A stretch of DNA of 57,674 nt, taken from an uncultured archaeon (GTDB lineage Archaea; Altiarchaeota; Altiarchaeia; IMC4; SCGC-AAA252-I15). The position numbers and the translations under genes were made by a program. The DNA lies in assembly GCA_902384455.1 (NCBI GenBank), contig CABMCB010000010.1, forward strand, positions 1-57,674, in the 5' to 3' direction. The notes beneath the pieces were generated by a model, which was not told where the DNA came from, did not search any database, and saw only the letters and a list, made by a program, of their open reading frames with translations. Positions 38,527-48,521 of the stretch are shown piece by piece. Numbering within the stretch: the stretch's first letter is position 1; every line of letters begins with the position of its first letter.

Positions 38527-39288
38527 TCATGGAAGGAACGGCTCAAAGTCTTGTGCATACCGGTCGGATGAGCGAACCGAAGACAGAATCTCTTTAGCAC
38601 GAGCGACGCGCTGATGAATATTACCCCCCTTGTTAGCATAAATGTCCAATATTCCGTACCAAGAAAAGCCTTGGTGAGCGCACACCGGTGTTTCTGGGAA
38701 TGACCACCTCCCGTCCATCTCTTGAATAACTCGACGAATCAGGCCGTCGTCCAACGTCGAGGTCCAATCTGCCGGTGGGAACCGTTTACAGTATTCTATT
38801 GTGTTCGAAAAGTACTCGTCGTTGATATGCGGAGCCAACGCGTCCAGCAACGGGCGTCGCAAACATGACCCGGGATTGGTATACCACGGGAACGACTCAA
38901 ATCGGCGCATTTTCCTTCCGCACGAGGCGGCCACTCCCTCCTGAGATTGATGCCACTCAAAAAATTGCGGGTACACCATCACATCCTCCTCCACCAGAAA
39001 CACCTCGTCCGCAAACTGAGCGGCATGTTTGATTGAGTTGAGGATGTTCCAGCAACCGGACGGCGCTTGGATGTGCGGCGGGGCCAAAAACAAAAAAGCC
39101 TCCGGGAAATATAAGTCGCGAACGACCTCTACTTCGCGGAGGCGTGACTCCGATACGGTGTCCACGTAAATGTGGACTTCGAGATTACTTGGTTTTCTTG
39201 CGGCGCTTAACTTTTCCAACGCTAGGGCTAGGAGTTCCGGCCTGTGCGCTGTCGGAATCGCTACCACCGATGTTCGGCTTCGGTCCAC
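38527..39288 (-). CDS. GT-A-like glycosyltransferase at the end of the virion operon
   Basis: 253 residues. SVVAIPTAHRPELLALALEKLS (GT-A N-terminal strand and helix), LEVHIYVD, then EVFLVEEDVMVYPQFFEWH (acidic metal-site region) and DDGLIRRVIQEMDG suggest a GT2-like or GT13-like transferase. GTG at 39288-39286 has TTGGAG 7 bases upstream and gives the complete fold; it overlaps the preceding small gene by 104 bp in another frame. Such a gene at the end of a structural operon may glycosylate virion protein or host glycan. Confidence 0.6.
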   Translation of the reverse strand: MDRSRTSVVAIPTAHRPELLALALEKLSAARKPSNLEVHIYVDTVSESRLREVEVVRDLYFPEAFLFLAPPHIQAPSGCWNILNSIKHAAQFADEVFLVEEDVMVYPQFFEWHQSQEGVAASCGRKMRRFESFPWYTNPGSCLRRPLLDALAPHINDEYFSNTIEYCKRFPPADWTSTLDDGLIRRVIQEMDGRWSFPETPVCAHQGFSWYGILDIYANKGGNIHQRVARAKEILSSVRSSDRYAQDFEPFLP

Positions 39289-39403
39289 TGTCGTCTCCAA
39301 AAATCTGGTTCCACCGCTCCTGCGACACGTTCGGGCTACGAAAGGTAGCTCGTACAGCCCCACGAGCAAGCTGGTCCCCGCCTCCGTTTACTGTTGCTGG
39401 CAT
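39185..39403 (-). CDS. Small low-complexity virion-operon protein
   Basis: 72 residues. The N-terminal part (LARGAVRATFRSPNVSQERWNQIFGDD) is probably folded; the rest is Gly/Ser/Pro with a basic end (GKVKRRKKTK). Start ATG at 39403 has GGAAAGGA upstream. Its 3' half overlaps the glycosyltransferase gene. Not recognised. Confidence 0.6.
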   Translation of the reverse strand: MPATVNGGGDQLARGAVRATFRSPNVSQERWNQIFGDDSGPKPNIGGSDSDSAQAGTPSPSVGKVKRRKKTK

Positions 39404-39404
39404 G

Positions 39405-39611
39405 TCAGTCCTTTCCCGCGAGCCCTTGCAAAATACCCGCAGTTCTTGGTTTATGTTCCTGCTTAATTTGAAGATGTTCCGGGAGTTCGGCCTCGTTCTC
39501 GCCGTCCAATACCTCGCGCCCACCCTCGTCGCCCATCGTTGCAGCCTTCACATACTGTTGACGGTCTGGGCTGATGCCGTGCTTTTTAAGATAGCTGAGT
39601 AGCAGGTCCAT
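39405..39611 (-). CDS. Small hypothetical virion-operon protein
   Basis: 68 residues, charged; LLLSYLKKHGISPDRQQYVKAA at the N-terminus recalls short helical adaptor peptides. It starts directly at the end of the giant gene. Function unknown. Confidence 0.55.
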   Translation of the reverse strand: MDLLLSYLKKHGISPDRQQYVKAATMGDEGGREVLDGENEAELPEHLQIKQEHKPRTAGILQGLAGKD

Positions 39612-42600
39612 TTACTCCCCCTTCAAGAAGTCGAGAAATTGCTGCGCCTTTACCTTCCGTCCCGCTGCCATCGCTGGCTTGGTTCGGTCGAGGCTATTTC
39701 TGACATCTTGGGCATATTGTGACACAAGCTGGTGCGTTTTGTCAAGAGTCTGTTTTCCGGCAGCATAATCACGCCAGATTTGGTCTATTGCCTTGACATG
39801 GACACCGGCGGCGTTAACCTCGGCAGCCTTGTCAATCTTAGCGTTCCCTGTCTTCTTAATCGAAGCCGAGGCCAGCTTCAACGTGACCGGGAACATGTTA
39901 CGAACCTCTTCCCACACGATGGATTGAAGCTGGCGAGGCTGTATCCCGAGTTGAGCCGCAGCCTTTCGATAAGCCTCGGCATAAAGCGGATACATGCCCT
40001 TAACTCCGGTTTCTGCGCTACCGATGCGTCCGAAGTTGTTAAGTACCTCGTCGGATTTACCTCCGAGAGCACGCACCAAGCCTGCGGCGACTGCATGGGT
40101 GTCGACGGTGACGTGGCCCGCCGGATTATTTGGGTCCAGTATGTTGTTGTAGAAATTGCGAACCTTATGGCTACCGCCCAAATGATTCGAGATATTTTCT
40201 CTTGAGCCGTTTTCCAGAACGGATACCGCGTTTCCGATTTCGTTTAAACTACCCCACGCAATACCGGCGGGGCCTTTTGCGGCCATGACGGTTTCTTTTT
40301 CATCGCCGGTTGCCGGGTCGATGTGCTGATACGAGCGCGGGTTATGCGCTTCATCATAAATACGAATCCACGCAGCCTTCTCAATCGGGTCGTGAAGTTC
40401 ATTCAACGATTTTCCGCGAATATTGTCAAGGATGGCGGTGAGACCGGGGTTCAAGGTCTTGCCTTCCTCGTCCACGTCCGTGAGAGACTTTGCCTTGGCC
40501 TCCATCTCTGGCGTCATAACAATGTCAGCCTTCGTGTGGTAAATGTTGGCGACACGCTTTGCGAGCCCGACATTCATATCCCAATCCTTTTGGGGCGACA
40601 TCGCGGCGATTACCGCGCTCATTTGTTCGGGAGTGCGGCCATACTTATCCGCTAAGTCTTGCGCCAGTTTGTTGGCAGACTCGTACCACTTTGCATTAGC
40701 ATCCCGACGTTCTTGCGGTACTTGGTTGTATAGCTTCTTAAGGTTTACGGAGACGTGGTCAACAAACTTGTCCATGACCTTTTGTGGGTCCTTCAAGTTC
40801 GCCACACCTTTGACTCCCGGGATTTCCTTAATCTTATCGGCCATACGCTGGGCTAATGTCTTATTGTCGCGCAGCGCTGTTGCGGAGTTAATGGCCTCCC
40901 GGTTGATTACAAGCGGTTCTCCTTCCAGATGATTCTCTGTCGCGTCCTTAGAAGTCGGGACACGTGTCGAGATAAGCTGCTGCTTCTCCGGGTTGAACTC
41001 CTCGTTAGAGCGGCCCGATAAGTCGGCCAAGCGTGCTTCCGTCGTGTAGTCCGGGAACGAAGTCTGCTCACCCTTCCCGCCGGTCATAATCTCTTTCTGG
41101 TTTTTAACATCCCAGATGGACTTCTGGTCGAGGTTCTTTGCAGCGGTTTCCGCGTCCTCTTGATTTGAGAAGCGACTGCTGATGTTCAACTCGTTGCCGT
41201 ATCCGCCTACGTGAAGTTCCGGGTGCTGGGCCAACAACGCCTTGTTATCCTTCGCGAAGGATGCGATGTCCTCAGCCGTAGCCGGGTGGTCTAACACGCG
41301 GCGCTTCTCCGGGAACATCTCGTTCATGTAGCCCTCGGTCGGGACTTCTCCCGTCTCAGGGTTAACCGTGAATCCGCCTTCTTTATTGGACTCCTCTGCT
41401 TGCTGTGCCCACCTCGGGGCCTTCACGGCGTTTGCTTTCTCCGCCGTATATAGATGCTTCAACGCGGGAGCCGCTTTTATGAGGTCAAATTTGTGTTCTC
41501 GAAGAGACGTTACCGGAATCTCGACATCGCCTTTAGGAGTTCCTATTATAACGTCCGTTAAAGGAACCCCATACACGTTACCCGCAGCAAAATCTCTTTG
41601 GTCTTTTCGCAAATCCGATTCTATCGCTTGAAGAGTTGATGAGTTTAAGGAACCTACGTCGTAAGCGCCTTGACCGGCTTTTCGTATCCAGCCTTTATTT
41701 ATCAGGTCCTCAAGAGCATTGTCAGCTTTAGAGTACATTTGAGCATCAGCTTCGTGATAGCCGTGCTCTAGGTCCTTAAACTCGCCTTCCGAGGTAATCC
41801 ACCCCGCAGGCGCGTTTTTATTTGCATTAGCTTGCTCCATCTGGCTTGGGTGCGCCTTAATGTCTCGCAGCATTTGGTCAACGTCACCGCCGCGAGGAAA
41901 CGACTTTTGCTTCGAAAGCTGGTCCTTGGTATCGGCTTTTACGTCCGCACGCTCAATATTAAGATTTCCGTTTCGGCTTAATCCCTCCGCTGTTGCGCGG
42001 CGTATTGAGTCAAGCTGTTCGAGGCTTACACCACCAGCGGGTACGGAGAACGACAGATTTTCTCCCGAGCGATTATTGTAGCCGTGAACGCGAACAGCGC
42101 CGGACTTGTTCACAAACTCCGGGCGATTATCCCAACCATTTTTCTCGTTCGAGTTTCCCCCTCCGCTTTCTGCAATCGCGTCGCCGTGCTGTGTTCCTTC
42201 CAAGTGGACGAACTGGCCTTCCGGGGTAATAAACGAGTGCTGGTTTTTTACCGCTGCGGCGTTGTCTGTCACGCCGTATCTTTCCTTGATTTTATCAAGA
42301 ACATCCTTGGCTTTGGTCTTTGAAAGATTGGATTGCTCAAATTGGGAAGCACGCGCAGCATTGGCCTCATCGCCCTTGCGGTATGCCTCCCGACTCGCGT
42401 CCAACTTAGCCTTCACTGTATCAGGTGTAATTGTTTCGTTCGGCCCGAATGCCAGCGTGGTGCCGGATGTTGGGTCATGAAACATGCGGACTGCCCAAGC
42501 CTCGTTGCCGCCGAGTCGTCCACCGGGGATGCCGCCAGCCTTACGGATGATGTCATCCTCGCCTTCGTGGCCGGTGGTGTGTTCCGGCGGGGTCCTTACT

Positions 42601-45600
42601 TGGTTGGAAACGCTTTCTCCAATTCCGCCCTCACCTCGGCCTTGTGTTCCTCCGGTGCCGACTGCGCCCCCTTGGTCGCCTCCTCCACCAACTTGTCCGT
42701 TGTTAGGTTCTCCGGTACCTGATACTGGCTCATTTTGTGCTCCTAGTCTTCTTTTAACTTCCGCCGCCATCGCATTCAAACGTTCCGGCGAATAGTGATA
42801 CTGGCGGGACAACCCCTTTTCACGGGTACCCGCATTCTGATTTAGTATATCCGAAATCTCCGGCCTTGTCAAGTGGGTCTTGGCGTCGTCAATGGCCTCA
42901 TTGAACATCCTACTAGCTTCCGGGAAGGAAACACCGTGCGCCATGATAAGACCGATGGCTTGGTGTGCATCCGAGCCCGAGAGCCTCGAATTGTTGTTTC
43001 GGTTCGCTTCTCTCGGAGTGTCAGAAAATGCCTCATCGGCAGCGATACCTCCTGCCAGAGCGCGAAGAATCGTCGGCATGTGTTCCGATTTAATAACCAA
43101 AGCACCCCGCATCGCAGACCGCCACAGGTCTGCTAAGTTTGCTGTGCTCCATCTCACCGCAGCATTCACCGTATTCGGCACATCGGGATGAGTGTGACGA
43201 AGAATGCCCGTTTGAACCAGTCCCTCGTTCATGCCGACTAAGGCGTGTCCTAACTCGTGCCTCATGGTCCCGAGAAGAAGATTCTCCGGTTCTAGACCGC
43301 GTGTTCTTGCAACGCGAGAATCAGGCGTACTTAGGTGGCTGCCGGTCGGCACAGAATATGGAATCGGTCCCGGCTCGGCTCCTTGATTAACAGAGAAGCC
43401 CTTCGCGTCCGGCTGCTCCTTCTTAGCAATCTCAATCGCTTCTTGCATTGAGTGCGCTGAGACTTTATCCTGTCTCGGTCCCTCCGCTGTATCGTATTCG
43501 ACGTTGAACTCACGGGGCAATGCATGCTCTTCTACTTTCTTTTTCAGGTTTGACTGCTCTATATTTTTACGCTCTTTGTCAACCACGTCGTGAAGATAGT
43601 TCGGGGCTTCCGCAGCCGGAGTTTTCTCCTCGTGGGTGGGCTCACTCGCGGTCTCCTTACGAGACTCAGCGAGACCTTGCATTACTCCGTGACTGAGATT
43701 TGACTGCTCTTTTCCTTCATCAGTCTTTCGTGACGCTTCGGATTGAACTCCTTGTCCGCTTGCAGACTTATCTTTTCCAGTTCTTCCGGCTTCTTCGACT
43801 CCGGCTTGTGAGGTACCATTCGCCCCTTCTCCTTCACCATCTCCATCGGGTATTGATGTTTCATTTCGGTATGCTCCCTTCAATTTTTTAACGTACTCGG
43901 CCATTCGACCGGCACTGATGTGGTAGTTCTTGTGGAGACCGACTTCTCTCAGGCCCTTGTTCGCTTCCACGAGCGCTAACGCCTCTGGGTTCGAAACATG
44001 CTCCTTGGCACGCTCATACAGCGCATCTATCACGTTATCGAGCGTGGTGCCGGACGTGATGCCGCCCTCGTCGCGAAGAATCTCGCGTGCGCGACGGAAA
44101 TCATCCCGGGCTGCAACATTGTCTCCCTTCTTAATGCCGTTGTGAACTTCATCGAAAGCCGGACCCGACAGTATTGCTGTTACGCGTTGCTTCAAGCCAT
44201 CGAAGCCTTCCTTCGCACCGGTAATGTCGGCCTGTACCGCTGCCGCAGCACCGGCTCTTTGAGCGTCCGGGTGGTGTTCCGAAATCATCTGGAACGGGTC
44301 CAATCCTTCCGCGACGTAGCCCATAATATGGCCGTGTTCGTGGCCGTGGATTTGGTCGGTGGTGTGAGATGAGACACCGGTGATGTCTGCCGCCGGGTCC
44401 AATGCTCGTAATACAGGACCGTGCGCAACGCGCTCATCCGCGCCTGCGGCGTTTGCTTGCTCTGCGGCCTTAGCTGCTCGTGCAGCCTCTTCCTTCGCGA
44501 TTGCGGCCTTATACTTCTCCTGATATTTCAAGAGGTCCTTCTGATACTTATCGTTCGCAGCCTTGTTGGCCTTCTCGACTTGCTCATTCTCAATCGAGTG
44601 CTGCTCGTTAATCTTGGACTGTAAGTCCATCGCCTTGTCGATTTGAGCCTGCGAGTACTTGCCGCCCTTGTTCGCGATGTCCTGCTTCATATCCGCAACT
44701 TCGTTGCTAAACTTTTGCAAATTGTCTTTGTATGGAGTGTCGCCGAGGAACTCCCCGTAGTACGACGCGAGTGCGCCGTTTAAACGGTGGTTCACTTCCG
44801 GCGCAGTTACCGGCGTCGGTGGTTGCGGTACCGGCGGAAGACCCTTCGGAGCCGGTGGTTGCGGAGGCGGCGGAACAGCGCCTTGTTGTGGGGGAACGTC
44901 GGTTGGAGTAGTTGCTTGGGCTCCCGGCTCGCGTCCCGCCAGATTCTGGGCACGCTCCAAATTGCCTTGGGTATCCTTCGCGTTATCTTCGTATACGCGA
45001 CGCCATAGCTCCGCGCCGCCAGCGATTGCACCGATTGGCCCGGTCAAGAAGTGGCCGAGTAATCCACCTACGATGCCAGCGGTCTTGCCGTATTCGAATA
45101 GCTTGCCGAGAACGGTGCTCTTAGCCTTCAAATCCATCTTATCCAGCGCGGCTTGTGCATTACGCAAGCCGTCACGGATGTCGATTAGGTCAGCTTCCTT
45201 CTGACGTGCTTCCTTGACGCCACCGATGCCTTTGGCATCATACGATTCATCAATGGTCTCGCGCATGAAGTTGTTGGCTTCATTTGCCGCAGCGCGGTAC
45301 GCATTCGCTGGAAGATTTGTTTTGTCGTCGGTGAAGCTGGCCTTACCCTCTTCGTTCAATCCTTGGCGGGCGTTCTCAGCTTCATAAAGATTTGGAGCGC
45401 GGCGGACAGTCAAGCCGTCACCGTGGTCCTCTGTCTGCATAACGCGCTCGACAACCTTGTCCGCAGCTTCTCTCGCAACTTCACTGCCGTAACGGCCTCG
45501 GTTGTCGTCGAAAAACTTATCGAGACGCTCACGAAGACGGTCCTCGAAATTCGGGACCACCGGCTCCGTGGAGTCACGGGTTGCGCCTGCCTTTTCTAAT

Positions 45601-46601
45601 AGTGGGCGCTCAATCTCGGTCTTCAAATGCGTGTCAATCGCGTCTGCCGCCGTTCCCGGGGAAGTAATCTTATTGTCCGTGTCGTTGTTCAAAATCGACT
45701 TCAAATCATCGCTGACGCGCCCGATTTTGTCGCCGATTACTCGACCGCCTTTACCGGAAACCTTCGTAGCGCGTTGTACAGCGGTATTGAAGTTATCTGT
45801 TTTTCCGATAGCCGCCCCAACTTTATCAAATGTAGCCTGCCGCATTGCCTTGAATCGCGCTACATCCGAACGAACACCCTCTGGTAATTCATTCACTGGA
45901 CGAGAAAGTGCGTCAGATATTTTTCCTTCGTGAGCGCCCGCCAGCATCGTCCAGCCCGCCGCATTCAAACGACGTTCCAACGCATCCGCTGGTGATTCTC
46001 CCGGCTGTTGACCCTTAATAATTTCTGGTATTTGGGTTGCCGCAATAGCCCCACCGGCTGCTCTTCCGCCGCCGACAAGAACCTTGGCCGCAGTCAGGCC
46101 AGCGGGGCCTGCTTTGCTCAATGTGTTAGCCGCCGCTCCTGTACCGAACAACATAATCGACAACGGAGATGAAAGACTAGACAGAACCCCCGCAGTGCTA
46201 TCCATCACCCCTTGTTGCAACGTATCTAAATCAATGTTGCCGAAACCGGGAATATGAGCGACCGGGTGAACGTGTTGTGTGAGTACATCTCCGTACTTCC
46301 CGGTTGCAGAAGCACGCTGCATCACATCCTTTACGGTGTCTTTAGAAATCAGTCCTTGGTTCACCCAATTCCACAGCTTATGGATGCCGCCGGTTTCTTC
46401 GGGTTGAACGACAGTCTTTTCAGTTTGAGGTGGTGTTCCGGTGCCGGTGACAGGACTGCTGTCAACAGAGATACCCGCAGGAACAGATAAAGACTGTTGG
46501 TGCGGTTGGTCTACCGAGATACCCGCAGGCGCTGAGGACTGATTCTGTATCTCTGAATCGAGTGTAATCCCAGCGGGTGCTGTAATCTGGTTGTCAGTCA
46601 T
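39612..46601 (-). CDS. Giant multidomain ejection-type ('polyvalent') protein, 2329 residues
   Basis: N-terminus with three PAGISVD-type repeats (residues about 8-50); hydrophobic segments near 140-190 and about 505-530 (GIVGGLLGHFLTGPIGAIAGG); a Pro-rich linker near 580; then two zincin-like modules with HEHGH (754-758) and HELGH (1115-1119), each ending in a similar R..GL...YH.S..R helix. Repeated TPEGEF/LEHG segments follow, then a C-terminal domain (about 1930-2290) whose VTVDTHAVAAGLVRALGG resembles the HhH-GPD glycosylase VDTH motif. This is the layout of polyvalent proteins packed in the head and injected with the DNA to blunt host defences. Domain naming is by motif only. Confidence 0.7.
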   Translation of the reverse strand: MTDNQITAPAGITLDSEIQNQSSAPAGISVDQPHQQSLSVPAGISVDSSPVTGTGTPPQTEKTVVQPEETGGIHKLWNWVNQGLISKDTVKDVMQRASATGKYGDVLTQHVHPVAHIPGFGNIDLDTLQQGVMDSTAGVLSSLSSPLSIMLFGTGAAANTLSKAGPAGLTAAKVLVGGGRAAGGAIAATQIPEIIKGQQPGESPADALERRLNAAGWTMLAGAHEGKISDALSRPVNELPEGVRSDVARFKAMRQATFDKVGAAIGKTDNFNTAVQRATKVSGKGGRVIGDKIGRVSDDLKSILNNDTDNKITSPGTAADAIDTHLKTEIERPLLEKAGATRDSTEPVVPNFEDRLRERLDKFFDDNRGRYGSEVAREAADKVVERVMQTEDHGDGLTVRRAPNLYEAENARQGLNEEGKASFTDDKTNLPANAYRAAANEANNFMRETIDESYDAKGIGGVKEARQKEADLIDIRDGLRNAQAALDKMDLKAKSTVLGKLFEYGKTAGIVGGLLGHFLTGPIGAIAGGAELWRRVYEDNAKDTQGNLERAQNLAGREPGAQATTPTDVPPQQGAVPPPPQPPAPKGLPPVPQPPTPVTAPEVNHRLNGALASYYGEFLGDTPYKDNLQKFSNEVADMKQDIANKGGKYSQAQIDKAMDLQSKINEQHSIENEQVEKANKAANDKYQKDLLKYQEKYKAAIAKEEAARAAKAAEQANAAGADERVAHGPVLRALDPAADITGVSSHTTDQIHGHEHGHIMGYVAEGLDPFQMISEHHPDAQRAGAAAAVQADITGAKEGFDGLKQRVTAILSGPAFDEVHNGIKKGDNVAARDDFRRAREILRDEGGITSGTTLDNVIDALYERAKEHVSNPEALALVEANKGLREVGLHKNYHISAGRMAEYVKKLKGAYRNETSIPDGDGEGEGANGTSQAGVEEAGRTGKDKSASGQGVQSEASRKTDEGKEQSNLSHGVMQGLAESRKETASEPTHEEKTPAAEAPNYLHDVVDKERKNIEQSNLKKKVEEHALPREFNVEYDTAEGPRQDKVSAHSMQEAIEIAKKEQPDAKGFSVNQGAEPGPIPYSVPTGSHLSTPDSRVARTRGLEPENLLLGTMRHELGHALVGMNEGLVQTGILRHTHPDVPNTVNAAVRWSTANLADLWRSAMRGALVIKSEHMPTILRALAGGIAADEAFSDTPREANRNNNSRLSGSDAHQAIGLIMAHGVSFPEASRMFNEAIDDAKTHLTRPEISDILNQNAGTREKGLSRQYHYSPERLNAMAAEVKRRLGAQNEPVSGTGEPNNGQVGGGGDQGGAVGTGGTQGRGEGGIGESVSNQVRTPPEHTTGHEGEDDIIRKAGGIPGGRLGGNEAWAVRMFHDPTSGTTLAFGPNETITPDTVKAKLDASREAYRKGDEANAARASQFEQSNLSKTKAKDVLDKIKERYGVTDNAAAVKNQHSFITPEGQFVHLEGTQHGDAIAESGGGNSNEKNGWDNRPEFVNKSGAVRVHGYNNRSGENLSFSVPAGGVSLEQLDSIRRATAEGLSRNGNLNIERADVKADTKDQLSKQKSFPRGGDVDQMLRDIKAHPSQMEQANANKNAPAGWITSEGEFKDLEHGYHEADAQMYSKADNALEDLINKGWIRKAGQGAYDVGSLNSSTLQAIESDLRKDQRDFAAGNVYGVPLTDVIIGTPKGDVEIPVTSLREHKFDLIKAAPALKHLYTAEKANAVKAPRWAQQAEESNKEGGFTVNPETGEVPTEGYMNEMFPEKRRVLDHPATAEDIASFAKDNKALLAQHPELHVGGYGNELNISSRFSNQEDAETAAKNLDQKSIWDVKNQKEIMTGGKGEQTSFPDYTTEARLADLSGRSNEEFNPEKQQLISTRVPTSKDATENHLEGEPLVINREAINSATALRDNKTLAQRMADKIKEIPGVKGVANLKDPQKVMDKFVDHVSVNLKKLYNQVPQERRDANAKWYESANKLAQDLADKYGRTPEQMSAVIAAMSPQKDWDMNVGLAKRVANIYHTKADIVMTPEMEAKAKSLTDVDEEGKTLNPGLTAILDNIRGKSLNELHDPIEKAAWIRIYDEAHNPRSYQHIDPATGDEKETVMAAKGPAGIAWGSLNEIGNAVSVLENGSRENISNHLGGSHKVRNFYNNILDPNNPAGHVTVDTHAVAAGLVRALGGKSDEVLNNFGRIGSAETGVKGMYPLYAEAYRKAAAQLGIQPRQLQSIVWEEVRNMFPVTLKLASASIKKTGNAKIDKAAEVNAAGVHVKAIDQIWRDYAAGKQTLDKTHQLVSQYAQDVRNSLDRTKPAMAAGRKVKAQQFLDFLKGE
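42844..42872 (-). promoter_or_regulatory. Possible internal promoter in the giant gene
   Basis: On the minus strand TTGACA (42872-42867), 17-bp spacer and TATACT (42849-42844), a near-perfect sigma70 match within coding sequence. No convincing start codon with ribosome-binding site follows closely, so it may be fortuitous. Confidence 0.3.
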
Positions 46602-46607
46602 GATATT

Positions 46608-48506
46608 TTACTGTGCTCCCTGTGTTTTCGGTTGCGCTGGCTGAACGAACGGCGAACCGTCTTTTGAATTGAACCAATCCCTTCCGTTCATTGAATAAAC
46701 TGCGCCTTTGTTTCCGGTCTTCACGGCGGATGGGGGAATCTTACCGGCTTCCGCATACTCCGTGCGGTAATCCACTTCATGCTGCTTACGGGCGTCGCCG
46801 ATTGAGATGAAGTCATGTCCATTCTTATCATACATCATTTTATCATCCGACAAGTGGTTATTATTTGCATTCAACAAAACGTCGTTGCGATACTTGATGT
46901 ACGCCGCGCCTTGTAAACGCTGCGCCAAGTCCGATGCTTCTTGCAACGACTCTGGCGGCAGCGTGCCGCTTGATGCCTTGTCCATCAAAACGTTCCAACG
47001 ACGGTACAGCGAACCAACGCGAGGACCGGCTGCCTCGACTTCCGTCTGGTTGATACGGTGAACGCCTGCGGATGTAGTTACGCCCAACGCGCTGAACAAC
47101 GGGGCCATTGATGTTGCGAGTTGGTCGCCGTTCTTTGCAGCAGAAACGTTTGCCAAAATTGTATCGCGCTCTCTAGAGACATCCGAGAACTTGTCTGAGT
47201 CCTTCAATAACTTCTGCGTGCCGACTTGCTCGGTGCGGTCCAATGCCTTATCCTTACGGTTATTTGCTTCTTCCAAACGCTTTTGGGCGAGTTCCGCAGC
47301 CTTAGCGCGCTCCGCCGCGATTACAGTCGGCGTGTAGTAGGTCGTCACGTCTGACGCGAATTGAGCCGCTTGCTGCTTTTGTTCCGGCGTCTTCGCAGTA
47401 GCGGTCATGCGCTCCGCATAATCTAGCATGTCGAGCGGTTTTCCACCGGATGCCGCGATTGCAAGAGACAAACGCAGGCCTGCCGCGTTACGCTCCTGTT
47501 TTTCTTTCGTGTCTTCTGCCGCCTTATCGGCCTCGCTCATATTCTTGCGATTTTCTTGAATGACCTTTTGGGTCACGAGGTCCGCAGCTTGGGCAGCCTT
47601 GGCTTCCTTCACTGCTCGTACGTAAGTACTGCCCGGAAAAGTACTGCCAGCTTCGTAGACCTTGCCGTCTGTGCCGTGGTTCGTGAGAAGCTCAGCGGTA
47701 GATTTGTTTAACTTCACGGCTTGAGGGACAGCCCCATAAAGAGTGTAAGTTGGGCGCAAGAACTCGTTGCCGTGCTGGTCAAAAGTCGGCGTAAGTCCGT
47801 CTTTGACGGCAGTGACCTGACCCTTAACATCGCTGTTTTGCGAGTCCGCATACCATGCCTGCAACTGGTCTGAGGTCATTCCAGAGTGTAGCTTCGGGGT
47901 ACCAACTGTGTCCAAATCACCGGCAATCGCTTTATCGTACTCCAACGCCTTACGCTTGTCATCTGAGTCTGCATGACGCAGTGTTTGCTCCCCGATTAAC
48001 GTCTGCATTTGCGCGTGGGCATAATTGATTTGGTCGTTCTTCAAACGTTCTTGATTCTCAAACTGTTGCTGTTTTTCCTTGTCAAGACGCTCATTACGGG
48101 CGTTTAAGGTTCTTGCTACGCCGCCAAGCCAGCCTCCGCGCCCTCCATTGTTAGCCGCTGCCGCATCACCCAGTCCGGCTGCCGCCGCGCTCAATGCGCC
48201 GCCTAACTTATCCCTGAATGAGCCCGTCCCACCGGCGGGGGCCGCTGGTTGGTCCTTCGACACGAGGTGGTCAATGAACGCGGATGCCATTTTATCAACC
48301 GGGTGGATGTCTGGGGCTTCTCCCACGTCTTCGTCGCCAGCGGGCCTGTTTGGGACCTGTGCCGCAGGAACGCGGCCTACACCTGAGTCGTAGGTGTTAC
48401 CTTGTGGGCCGTTAAAACCCGTCGGCTGGGGTCCCGTCGCAGCTTGCTTACCGAGAGCCTCATCAATCGTTTTTTGCACATCTGGTGGCAGGGGAAAATC
48501 AGTCAT
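46608..48506 (-). CDS. Internal virion-like protein
   Basis: 632 residues. Low-complexity Pro/Gly N-terminus, then Ala-rich segments (DKLGGALSAAAAGLGDAAAANN), long Gln/Glu/Lys coils (about 135-180, 310-440) and a polar C-terminus. This composition and its position between the MCGP protein and the giant protein fit a podovirus ejection protein that travels through the tail with the DNA. No enzymatic motif seen. A strong promoter precedes it. Confidence 0.6.
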   Translation of the reverse strand: MTDFPLPPDVQKTIDEALGKQAATGPQPTGFNGPQGNTYDSGVGRVPAAQVPNRPAGDEDVGEAPDIHPVDKMASAFIDHLVSKDQPAAPAGGTGSFRDKLGGALSAAAAGLGDAAAANNGGRGGWLGGVARTLNARNERLDKEKQQQFENQERLKNDQINYAHAQMQTLIGEQTLRHADSDDKRKALEYDKAIAGDLDTVGTPKLHSGMTSDQLQAWYADSQNSDVKGQVTAVKDGLTPTFDQHGNEFLRPTYTLYGAVPQAVKLNKSTAELLTNHGTDGKVYEAGSTFPGSTYVRAVKEAKAAQAADLVTQKVIQENRKNMSEADKAAEDTKEKQERNAAGLRLSLAIAASGGKPLDMLDYAERMTATAKTPEQKQQAAQFASDVTTYYTPTVIAAERAKAAELAQKRLEEANNRKDKALDRTEQVGTQKLLKDSDKFSDVSRERDTILANVSAAKNGDQLATSMAPLFSALGVTTSAGVHRINQTEVEAAGPRVGSLYRRWNVLMDKASSGTLPPESLQEASDLAQRLQGAAYIKYRNDVLLNANNNHLSDDKMMYDKNGHDFISIGDARKQHEVDYRTEYAEAGKIPPSAVKTGNKGAVYSMNGRDWFNSKDGSPFVQPAQPKTQGAQ

Positions 48507-48521
48507 TTCATCCTCTATACT

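Noticed and set aside
42106-42795. Several plus-strand frames of 100-130 codons opposite the giant gene
   Set aside because: They are antisense shadows of a gene with clear domain signatures and lack ribosome-binding sites.
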